A stretch of DNA of 64,000 nt from Halopseudomonas sp047631575 (GTDB lineage Bacteria > Pseudomonadota > Gammaproteobacteria > Pseudomonadales > Pseudomonadaceae): the NCBI RefSeq assembly GCF_047631575.1, contig NZ_JBLIAB010000004.1, positions 248,001-312,000 on the forward strand, given 5' to 3'. Under the pieces are notes generated by a model, which made no database searches, was not told where the DNA came from, and was given only the letters and a program-made list of their open reading frames with translations. Made by a program: the position numbers and the translations under genes. Shown here one piece after another: positions 23,724 through 31,376 of this stretch (position 1 is its first letter; every line of letters starts with the position of its first letter).

Positions 23724-25811
23724 TTAGCGCCACTGGTACTCCAATCCGACGCCCACCAGCCACTGACGGTCGGGAGCCGGTTCGTAGAAGCGCCCGCCAG
23801 GACCGTTAACAATCAGCGAGCCGATGTACTCTTTGTCGCCGAGGTTGTCGATGCGCACAAAAGGGTCAACCGTCCAGTCACCCACTTGGTGGCTATAGCC
23901 GGCGCGCCAGTTGAATACGGCGTAACCTGCTGCGCGTGCATCATTGTCATCAGTGGCGAAGCGCTCGCTTAGTGATTGTGCTTCCAGTGCAGTGATAAAG
24001 CCGCTACCCGGTGGCTGCCAGCTCAATTCGGCGAATAGACTGTGGCGTGGGACACCCGGGAGATCTTTGCCAGATAGGTCTGAGCCACTGTTGGTCGTAT
24101 AACTGTCGAAGCGGGCATCTAGCAAAGTGTAAGCCAGGTAAGCTTCGATGCCATGATCGAAACCCTGTTCGAGCGAGAGCTCAATGCCGCGACGGGTTGA
24201 CTGGCCGGCATTGACGAAGGTGCTGCGACCAGTCAATGCTTGGTTGGGGCCGGTGACGATTTCGTCCTCAACTCGGCTCTGAAACAGTGCCAGATTGACG
24301 CGCGTTTGCTCGTGACGCAGTTTGAGGCCGACCTCGGCATTGCGCGATTCGCTGGGCTGCAGGCCGAAGTTCAGGCCGCTGCCCTGCTCCTGGTAAGCCA
24401 ATTCCTGAAAGGTTGGTGTTTCAAAGCCCTGCCCCAGCGCGGCATAGACGGTCAGCGAAGGGTTCCACTGGTAACTCAGACCCAATGCTGGGTTGGTTTG
24501 TTGATAGTCCACACCGCCGCTGTCGTCCTGACCATCAGTAAAATAATCATCTTCCGACTCGAACTCTACCCGGCTGTGCCGTAGACCAGCGGTCAGCGTC
24601 CAGCGTGGATCAAGCTGCCAGGTGCTTATCAGGTAAGCATCCTGACTGTCGACGGTGTTGTATTCGTCCCGTTGTTGCGCTCCTTTGTTGCCTCCATTGT
24701 TGATAAAGCCATTGCGTTGCTCGCCTTGATAGTCGTAGGTCAGTCCGGCCGCCAGTTCTACCGGGAGGCCAAGCAGCAAAGTGTTCCGTGCCCAGCCGAG
24801 CTCGCCGCCCCCAAATCGACGATCAAGTTCGATTACGCCGCCGCCGGAAAACTGCCCGCCGCCAGGGAATGCCAGATACTGCTCTACATAGCGCTCGCCG
24901 CCGTACACCATCAGCGTGAGCTTGTCGTCATTGCCCAGACGCCGCTGGTAATTCAGTCCGGCCTGGTTGTGGCGCGCAGTCTTGCGCGTGTCAAAGGTGT
25001 CAGTGCCGCTTACCGCCTGACGCCGATCTTCGCGCACCTGAGCTGCCGTCAAACCCAGCGGGTCCTGAGTCTCGGGCTGATCCAGGCTGTTGATCAACAG
25101 TGTCAGACTTGAGGCATCATCGATGTCCCAGCCCAGGCGCAGATTAGCGATGTCTCGACGGGTTTCGCTATGGTCGCGGTAGCCATCGGTCTGCAGTCGG
25201 GAGACGTTAGCGCTGACGTTCAGGTCGCCATGTTGGCCGCCATAGCGGAGCCGTGAACGCCACAGGTTATCCGGGCCTATAGCCGTGCGGTTTTCCAGGG
25301 TCGGATAAAAAGAGCCTTCATTGGTAAAGCCCTGGATGATGCCGCCGGACGCGTTGCCATACAGCGTGGTAAGGGGCCCACGCAAGACCTCGATGCGCTG
25401 CATGCCATCCAGGTCGAATAGCGATGGCTGGCCCTGGCCGTCGGGCATGGTCAAGGGAATACCATCTTGAATCAGGCGCACGCCGCGCACGCCGAATTGT
25501 GCACGGGCGCCAAAGCCTCGCGACGAAATCTGCAGGTCCTGGGCGTAGTTCTGCCGATTGACCGCTACCAGTCCGGGCACCCGTTGCAGGGTTTCAGACA
25601 GATTGCCACCCAGGCTCTGGGGGCTGATCTGGTCGCCGCTGACGGTATCACGGGCTACGGGTATGCGAATGTCCTGCGCATCAACCTCACTGCCCAGTAC
25701 GGTCTGTGCCGGCAAGCTGAGTAGGTTGTTCTGTGCCTGACCGACAGACGGCAGGAGGCATGCGAGGACGGTGGCGCAAGCGCCAAAAGTTTTCGAGTTT
25801 ATTTTTTTCAT
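23724..25811 (-). CDS. TonB-dependent receptor, PqqU/YncD type
   Basis: 695-residue outer-membrane receptor with signal peptide (cleavage after SVGQA, about residue 26). The plug domain (about 40-165) contains the conserved block VNRQNYAQDLQISSRGFGAR and LRGPLTTLYGNASGG; the 22-strand barrel follows and ends in aromatic-rich GLEYQWR. The plug block, and the C-terminal GSLIVN..GRFYEP, closely resemble E. coli YncD (PqqU), the receptor for pyrroloquinoline quinone. Uptake of PQQ would support quinoprotein dehydrogenases. No siderophore genes are adjacent. Other YncD-like receptors have unknown ligands, so PQQ is likely but not proven. Confidence 0.8.
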   Translation of the reverse strand: MKKINSKTFGACATVLACLLPSVGQAQNNLLSLPAQTVLGSEVDAQDIRIPVARDTVSGDQISPQSLGGNLSETLQRVPGLVAVNRQNYAQDLQISSRGFGARAQFGVRGVRLIQDGIPLTMPDGQGQPSLFDLDGMQRIEVLRGPLTTLYGNASGGIIQGFTNEGSFYPTLENRTAIGPDNLWRSRLRYGGQHGDLNVSANVSRLQTDGYRDHSETRRDIANLRLGWDIDDASSLTLLINSLDQPETQDPLGLTAAQVREDRRQAVSGTDTFDTRKTARHNQAGLNYQRRLGNDDKLTLMVYGGERYVEQYLAFPGGGQFSGGGVIELDRRFGGGELGWARNTLLLGLPVELAAGLTYDYQGEQRNGFINNGGNKGAQQRDEYNTVDSQDAYLISTWQLDPRWTLTAGLRHSRVEFESEDDYFTDGQDDSGGVDYQQTNPALGLSYQWNPSLTVYAALGQGFETPTFQELAYQEQGSGLNFGLQPSESRNAEVGLKLRHEQTRVNLALFQSRVEDEIVTGPNQALTGRSTFVNAGQSTRRGIELSLEQGFDHGIEAYLAYTLLDARFDSYTTNSGSDLSGKDLPGVPRHSLFAELSWQPPGSGFITALEAQSLSERFATDDNDARAAGYAVFNWRAGYSHQVGDWTVDPFVRIDNLGDKEYIGSLIVNGPGGRFYEPAPDRQWLVGVGLEYQWR

Positions 25812-26208
25812 AGGGCTGCTTGTGTCGTCATTTTTGGGTTGTGGCTATCGAGAGTGCCATTTGCGGCAGTTTCGCCCGTCGTCATGGCCGATTCAGACTT
25901 GATCGACATGTTGGTTCCCGCGTGCTGACGCTAGGAGGCGCCTATAAGGCGTCCCCTGTTATAAGGGATTTCGGTCTGTTTGTCGCGTCATGGCAGATGG
26001 TAGCAGTCTCGATCACTCAATTGCTTTGATGTAAAAGTATTGTTACGGTACTCTTTGAAAAAAATTATGCGAATCAAGCCCGTTTTTTGGGTTGTACGAG
26101 GCTTTTATATTGTGCTTACCTGTATTGAGCTTGCACTAATGGTTACTACTGTAATATTTAGACTTTATGGCAAAATGCACCCCCAACAGGTGCGGCCGGG
26201 AGCCGAAC
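25812..26208. promoter_or_regulatory. 397-bp divergent intergenic region (receptor / MarR gene)
   Basis: No convincing gene is present. The region must hold both promoters. It contains an imperfect hairpin GACGC...GCGTC around 25928-25952 and a TTATAAC-like element near 25957-25967 that could be the minus-strand -10. I looked for cobalamin, TPP and FMN riboswitch cores and found none. The part from 26040 to 26170 is AT-rich and probably carries the MarR gene promoter. Confidence 0.4.
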
Positions 26209-26676
26209 ATGCATATGATGCACGACTTATATTTATCGCTGCGCCGCTTGCAGCGAGCCAGCGAAATTCATGCCAAGCGCCTTGGGCGTCATAGTGGTCT
26301 GACACCCATCCAGCTATTGATCATGCATAGCATCAAGGCAATGGGGGAGGGCACTTTGGGTGATCTGGCGAAGCAGGTCAGCGTCTCCCAAGCGACGCTC
26401 AGTACTATTATTGATCGACTTGAGAACCGTGAGTTGCTCCAACGTATCCGCAGCAAGAGCGATAAACGCAAAGTGCACCTGGCGCTGAGTGCGAAGGGCG
26501 TCGCTGCAATCCAATCGGAGCCCGCGTTGCTGCCGGCGGAATTCCTTGAGCGGTTTGGTAACCTGGCTGATTGGGAGCAGCTGATGCTGCTTGCCAGCCT
26601 GCAGCGCGTTGCTGGATTGCTTGAAGCCGGCCAGCATGGCCCCAGCGGACTGTTTGATAGCGAAACAGCTGCCTGA
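26209..26676 (+). CDS. MarR-family transcriptional regulator
   Basis: 155-residue winged-helix regulator. The recognition region is LGDLAKQVSVSQATLSTIIDRLENRELLQR (about 49-78), followed by the wing with DKRKVHLALSAKG, typical of MarR proteins. The ATG at 26209 has GGGAG 6 bases upstream; an earlier in-frame ATG at 26167 has no such signal. MarR proteins bind palindromes as dimers and release them on binding a small phenolic or acid ligand. The gene lies 247 bases upstream of gabD, with a perfect palindrome between them, so it probably controls gabDT. Close relatives include ectoine-regulator-like proteins. Confidence 0.85.
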   Translation: MHMMHDLYLSLRRLQRASEIHAKRLGRHSGLTPIQLLIMHSIKAMGEGTLGDLAKQVSVSQATLSTIIDRLENRELLQRIRSKSDKRKVHLALSAKGVAAIQSEPALLPAEFLERFGNLADWEQLMLLASLQRVAGLLEAGQHGPSGLFDSETAA

Positions 26677-26692
26677 CTCGGTCATAGCATGA

Positions 26693-26760
26693 GCTCTAGG
26701 GCTCTGCAGTACGGCGACCGAATAGTTCGGGCCCGGATTGTAGCTGTCTCGCCCTAGAGC
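26693..26760. repeat. Long inverted repeat with nested hairpin
   Basis: GCTCTAGGGC (26693-26702) and GCCCTAGAGC (26751-26760) form a perfect 10-bp inverted repeat around 48 bases. Inside the loop, CCGAA-TAG-TTCGG (about 26719-26731) can fold separately. The element sits 16 bases after the MarR stop. It may be a processed 3' end or terminator of the MarR transcript, or a small structured RNA. No T-run follows. Confidence 0.5.
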
Positions 26761-26845
26761 CGTTGTCTCGCGAATAAAACACTGAAAACGAGTCCGCCCG
26801 AATTTTTTCTTCGGCCCTCTTGCCTGAACGTCATCCGCACCTTAG

Positions 26846-26867
26846 CATGTTTGAAATTTCAAACATG
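26846..26867. promoter_or_regulatory. Perfect 22-bp palindromic operator upstream of gabD
   Basis: The half-site CATGTTTGAAA is followed directly by its exact reverse complement, giving 22 bases of perfect dyad symmetry centred at 26856/26857. It lies 57 bases upstream of the gabD ATG, where RNA polymerase would bind. The TTTGAAA/TTTCAAA core resembles many MarR-family operators, and a MarR gene is immediately upstream. It is therefore a strong candidate operator. Confidence 0.65.
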
Positions 26868-26923
26868 TATGTGGTAAATGCGTTACGCCTGGCGTTGCAT
26901 GTGACCGCACCTGAGGAGCTCCG

Positions 26924-28384
26924 ATGCAGCTGAAATCTCCCGATTTATTTCGCCAGCAAGCCCATATTAACGGTCATTGGTGCGAGGCCGATAACGGCGC
27001 ACGTACCGAGATTTTCAACCCAGCCAATGCAGAACGACTGGGCAGTGTGCCGAACATGGGCGGTGCAGAAACGCGGCGGGCGATAGAAGCGGCTCAAGCG
27101 GCCCAGCCAGCGTGGCGCAAGCGTACAGCGAAAGAGCGCTCGGCAGTATTGCGCAAGTGGTTCGAGCTGATGATGATTCATCAGGAAGATCTGGCCCAGA
27201 TCATGACTGCCGAGCAGGGTAAACCCTTGGCCGAGGCCCGTGGTGAAGTTGCCTATGCTGCATCTTTTATCGAGTGGTTTGCTGAAGAAGCCAAGCGTAT
27301 CTATGGCGACACCATCCCAGGCCACCAGGTAGATAAACGCATTATCGTGCAGAAAGAACCGGTTGGTGTGACTGCAGCCATCACGCCGTGGAATTTTCCG
27401 GCGGCAATGATTACTCGTAAGGCTGCGCCGGCTCTGGCTGCGGGCTGCGCGATGGTACTCAAGCCCGCACCGCAGACGCCTTTTTCTGCATTGGCACTGG
27501 TCGCGCTGGCCGAACAGGCTGGGCTACCGGTCGGTTTGTTGAGTGTGGTGACTGCGGACGCCGAGCAGGCTATCGAGGTCGGCGCTGAGCTCTGCGCCAA
27601 CCCTATCGTGCGCAAGCTCTCGTTTACCGGCTCTACCGGTGTCGGTATCAAGCTGATGCAGCAATGTGCGCCCACCTTGAAGAAATTGTCGTTGGAGCTG
27701 GGCGGTAACGCACCCTTTATTGTCTTTGATGATGCTGATCTGGATGCGGCCGTCGAGGGCGCGATGATCTCCAAGTATCGTAACGCCGGGCAGACCTGTG
27801 TGTGTGCCAATCGGATCTACGTGCAGGACGGTGTATACGACGCCTTTGCTGAGAAGCTGGTCGCCGCGGTCAATAAGCTCAAAGTGGGCAACGGCGTTGA
27901 GGATGGCGTAACTACTGGCCCGTTGATAAATGCTGCGGCAGTATCCAAAGTACAGCAGCATCTCACTGACGCGACCGACAAGGGTGCTCGGGTACTGGTG
28001 GGCGGTAAGCCGCATGCGCTTGGCGGATTTTTCTTTGAGCCGACGGTGCTGGCGGATATCGACAGCAGCATGTTGCTGGCGCGTGAAGAAACCTTTGGGC
28101 CGCTAGCACCGCTTTTCCGTTTCAGTGACGAAGATGATGTAGTGCGTCAAGCCAACGATACCGAATTCGGTCTGGCCGCGTATTTCTACGCACGTGATCT
28201 GAGTCGGGTGTTCAGAGTGGCGGAAGCGCTGGAGTACGGCATGGTCGGTATCAATACCGGCCTGATCTCTACCGAAGTAGCTCCTTTTGGCGGCATGAAG
28301 TCCTCTGGTCTGGGTCGTGAGGGCTCGAAATACGGTATCGAAGAATACGTTGAAATGAAGTACCTGTGCCTGGGCGGCATCTGA
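26924..28384 (+). CDS. gabD: Succinate-semialdehyde dehydrogenase (NADP+)
   Basis: 486-residue aldehyde dehydrogenase completing GABA catabolism to succinate. The active-site glutamate is in LSLELGGNAPF and the catalytic cysteine in NAGQTCVCANR, the GabD-specific form with a second cysteine. The N-terminus DLFRQQAHINGHWCEADNG matches E. coli GabD. GAGGAG precedes the ATG. It is 35 bases upstream of gabT, forming the usual pair, and probably lies under the MarR regulator and 22-bp palindrome. Its substrate is made by GabT, with GABA supplied from the spu polyamine route. Confidence 0.93.
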   Translation: MQLKSPDLFRQQAHINGHWCEADNGARTEIFNPANAERLGSVPNMGGAETRRAIEAAQAAQPAWRKRTAKERSAVLRKWFELMMIHQEDLAQIMTAEQGKPLAEARGEVAYAASFIEWFAEEAKRIYGDTIPGHQVDKRIIVQKEPVGVTAAITPWNFPAAMITRKAAPALAAGCAMVLKPAPQTPFSALALVALAEQAGLPVGLLSVVTADAEQAIEVGAELCANPIVRKLSFTGSTGVGIKLMQQCAPTLKKLSLELGGNAPFIVFDDADLDAAVEGAMISKYRNAGQTCVCANRIYVQDGVYDAFAEKLVAAVNKLKVGNGVEDGVTTGPLINAAAVSKVQQHLTDATDKGARVLVGGKPHALGGFFFEPTVLADIDSSMLLAREETFGPLAPLFRFSDEDDVVRQANDTEFGLAAYFYARDLSRVFRVAEALEYGMVGINTGLISTEVAPFGGMKSSGLGREGSKYGIEEYVEMKYLCLGGI

Positions 28385-28419
28385 CCCGGGTCGTCACCTG
28401 ACTGTCAATGAGGCGAGCC

Positions 28420-29694
28420 ATGAGCAAGAGTAACGAGTCCCTGATGCAGCGTCGCCATGATGCTGTTGCCCGGGGTGTGGGTCAGATTCATCCGGTGTTT
28501 GTCGAGCGGGCAGAGAATGCGACTGTCTGGGATGTCGAAGGGCGGCAGTACATCGACTTTGCCGGTGGCATCGCTGTGCTCAATACGGGTCATCGCCACC
28601 CCAAAGTGATGGATGCAGTCAGGCGGCAGATGGACCATTTTACCCATACCTGTTTTCAGGTGCTGGCCTATGAGCCCTATGTTGCACTGTGCGAAAAACT
28701 CAATGAGCTGGTGCCGGGTGCCTTTGCCAAGAAAACACTGCTGGTCACCACTGGCTCCGAAGCGTTGGAAAATGCGGTCAAGATCGCGCGTGCAGCCACC
28801 GGCAGGGCCGGTGTGATCGCCTTCACCGGCGGCTATCACGGCCGCACGATGATGACTTTGTCGATGAATGGCAAGGTGGCCCCCTACTCCGCCGGCATGG
28901 GTCTGATGCCGGGTGGCGTATACCGCGCGCAGTTTCCCTGCCCCCTGCACGGGGTGAGTGATGCGGATGCGATAGCGAGTATTGAACGGATTTTCAAGAA
29001 TGATGCTGAGCCGAGGGACATTGCCGCCATCGTGATCGAGCCGGTTCAGGGTGAGGGCGGGTTTCATGTTGCCAGTCCGGCGTTCATGGGCCAGCTGCGC
29101 AAACTGTGCGATGTACACGGCATACTTCTGGTGGCTGATGAGGTGCAGAGTGGTGCGGGGCGCACCGGGACCTTCTTCGCCATGGAGCAAAGTGGTGTCG
29201 CGCCGGACCTGACGACCTTCGCCAAATCGATCGCCGGCGGCTTTCCATTGGCCGGCGTATGCGGCAGGGCTGAACTGATGGACGCTATCGCACCCGGCGG
29301 GCTGGGCGGCACCTACGCCGGCAGTCCTATTGCTTGCGCGGCTGCACTGGCGGTACTGGAAGTATTTGAGGAGGAAAATCTTCTGGCACGTAGTCGCACC
29401 CTGGGCGACATGATCGGCTCTGGCCTGCGCGCGATAGCACAGGTCGACAAGCGAATTGCCGAGGTGCGCGGGTTGGGCGCGATGATGGCCTGCGAGCTGT
29501 TTGACAGCGAATGCCGGCCTGACCCAATCCTGGCCGCGCAGCTGGTCACTCTGGCGCGCGAGAAAGGATTGATTCTGCTGTCATGTGGTCAGTACGGGAA
29601 TGTCATCCGTATCCTCGTGCCGCTCACCGCCAGCGATCCGGAGGTGCAGCAGGGCATGGATATCATTGCCGCCTGTTTTGCCGAGCTGCACTGA
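28420..29694 (+). CDS. gabT: 4-aminobutyrate aminotransferase
   Basis: 424-residue class III PLP aminotransferase that converts GABA and 2-oxoglutarate to succinate semialdehyde and glutamate. The N-terminal block QRRHDAVARGVGQIHPVF, the PLP region FTGGYHGRTMMTLSMNGKV and the lysine in TFAKSIAGGFPLAGV match GabT. The ATG at 28420 has AGG six bases upstream; an earlier in-frame ATG at 28408 would add four residues. Convergent with the phospholipase D-like gene, with only two bases between stops and no obvious terminator. Confidence 0.92.
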   Translation: MSKSNESLMQRRHDAVARGVGQIHPVFVERAENATVWDVEGRQYIDFAGGIAVLNTGHRHPKVMDAVRRQMDHFTHTCFQVLAYEPYVALCEKLNELVPGAFAKKTLLVTTGSEALENAVKIARAATGRAGVIAFTGGYHGRTMMTLSMNGKVAPYSAGMGLMPGGVYRAQFPCPLHGVSDADAIASIERIFKNDAEPRDIAAIVIEPVQGEGGFHVASPAFMGQLRKLCDVHGILLVADEVQSGAGRTGTFFAMEQSGVAPDLTTFAKSIAGGFPLAGVCGRAELMDAIAPGGLGGTYAGSPIACAAALAVLEVFEEENLLARSRTLGDMIGSGLRAIAQVDKRIAEVRGLGAMMACELFDSECRPDPILAAQLVTLAREKGLILLSCGQYGNVIRILVPLTASDPEVQQGMDIIAACFAELH

Positions 29695-29696
29695 GA

Positions 29697-31193
29697 TCAG
29701 AAGGTAGATAATCCGCTGAACTCCATGAAACGGTAGATCCCGTAGCGCCAGCGTGAATGGTCTGCGAAATCTTCATAGGGCTGGCTGTACAGGTTACCGC
29801 CGGGATTGCTCCAGTTGCGCTCGAACAATGCGCGCGCCTGGCGCATAACCGGCGCGGTGCCTTGGCTCACCAGACGAACACTGGTTTCCAGGTTCAGATT
29901 ATCCAGATTGCGCCGGGTAAAATTGGCTGAACCGAGAACGAATTCTGCACTGCCATTTGCGCGCTCCAGGCGTATCCATTTGCGATGGCATTGTTCTCCG
30001 CTCGTAGCACACCAACGAACGGCGATGCCCGCATCGCGCAGATCCCAGGCGGCCTGACGATTTGGAATACCGTTTTTCTCACGCCCGAATGCATCCCGGT
30101 TAGGATCGAGCAGCGCACGGATCGCCACCCCCCGAGCGCTGGCGCGAGCCAATGCCTCGATAGTCGGTCGGTGGGCCAGATAGAACATCTCCATATCCAG
30201 TTGGTCCCCTGCGACGCTACTGTCGACCAGTTCCAGGACGGCATCACGGATGCGTCCTTCGGTCAGCACTTGCAACTGTGTTCCTTCGAGGTCCTGAATC
30301 GTCAACGGCGGTTGTGGCCAGTCGACGGTGTATAGCGCACCGGAAAAGTCCAATACCGATATTTCGGTCGCGAGTAAATCAAGCGCCGCGGCTCCGCGAA
30401 ATACCAGTGCATTATTGCTGTGGCGGCTGCTGGCATCGTGAGGGTTGGCCGATGTCACAAGGCCGGCCCAGGTATCCCCTTCGTCAACTATCAGGGTCTT
30501 GCGATGGTTTGCCCGAAAGTTGATGAGGGCCAGGTAACTTCTCAATGTAACCTTGCCGTCGCCAACAGGATTGGGTAACCAACCACCATCAGCGTTATTG
30601 CCTGCGTGCCGACAGCACAGATGCCACAGTCCCGACCAGAATGGGTTGGAAGCCGGGAGTTCATTCAAATCGGATATCACTACGTGTATGCCAGCGCTTC
30701 GCAATTGCTCCAGGTGGGGTGCTTGTAATCCGCCGTAGAGGGTATTGAACGGATCGGTAATCAGCACGATCGACATATCCGCGTGGCGCTCGCGAGCAGC
30801 CAGGAGCGCATTGGTCAGATCGTCAGTAAGCGGTCTGTAGCTGTCTTTACCGGCGAATTCGTTATACAGAAACATGTCCACAACGATCAGTTTTCGGGCT
30901 TGACCTATCAACCGTCCAATCTCGACGAATATACTTTGATTACTGACCCGTTCGCCTCCATCGGTAACATAGGTGCGGTCATCAAGTAGTTGTACGTTTT
31001 CCGCTGCACGCATTGGCATGCTGGCGGATAGTCCCTTTGGCATGGGTTTGTATGCCTGAAACAGAGCCATGAGTAACCAGGCCAGAATCACGGCCAGCAA
31101 GACGCCGAGCAGTGGCCGACCGGAAAGCTCTGGCCTGCCTGCAGCTTGAGTTGCGGGAGATTTATGCGGATGCTGTGGTGTGGGAGAAGACAT
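29697..31193 (-). CDS. Phospholipase D-like protein with N-terminal membrane anchor
   Basis: 498-residue PLD-superfamily protein with two HKD domains. A single hydrophobic segment at about 28-46 anchors it, leaving the catalytic part in the periplasm. The first motif is intact: His230, Lys232, Asp237 (HRKTLIVDEGD). In the second, His403 and Lys405 are kept but the acidic position is Glu410 (HRKWIRLE). The layout resembles cardiolipin-synthase-like PLDs, but low similarity precludes naming a substrate. The ATG at 31193 begins MSSPTPQHPH; the frame extends upstream into a non-conserved region. The companion gene ydbH is divergent. Confidence 0.8.
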   Translation of the reverse strand: MSSPTPQHPHKSPATQAAGRPELSGRPLLGVLLAVILAWLLMALFQAYKPMPKGLSASMPMRAAENVQLLDDRTYVTDGGERVSNQSIFVEIGRLIGQARKLIVVDMFLYNEFAGKDSYRPLTDDLTNALLAARERHADMSIVLITDPFNTLYGGLQAPHLEQLRSAGIHVVISDLNELPASNPFWSGLWHLCCRHAGNNADGGWLPNPVGDGKVTLRSYLALINFRANHRKTLIVDEGDTWAGLVTSANPHDASSRHSNNALVFRGAAALDLLATEISVLDFSGALYTVDWPQPPLTIQDLEGTQLQVLTEGRIRDAVLELVDSSVAGDQLDMEMFYLAHRPTIEALARASARGVAIRALLDPNRDAFGREKNGIPNRQAAWDLRDAGIAVRWCATSGEQCHRKWIRLERANGSAEFVLGSANFTRRNLDNLNLETSVRLVSQGTAPVMRQARALFERNWSNPGGNLYSQPYEDFADHSRWRYGIYRFMEFSGLSTF

Positions 31194-31376
31194 ATCAGGC
31201 TCGTGTTTGTTTTTTGGGGGGCGGCCTGTAGGGACGGCCCTGCTACCCTGTTTGTTATTCCACAATAGCGTGCGCGTTTTCAGATGGCAGTATAGGGTAG
31301 TCGCTCGAAGCCACGCCACCAGGCTGGATTGAGTGGTTGGACTGAGTGATCAGGTTTGATCGTAAGGGGTGCGTTA

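Noticed and set aside
25820..26029. 69-residue plus-strand frame in the intergenic region
   Set aside because: No homology, no ribosome site, and located in a divergent promoter region.
25812..26040. Possible riboswitch ahead of the TonB receptor
   Set aside because: I compared it with the cobalamin, TPP and FMN core motifs and found no matching conserved boxes.
28405..29190. 261-residue minus-strand frame over gabT
   Set aside because: The gabT protein is clear and complete on the plus strand; the antisense frame has no family features.
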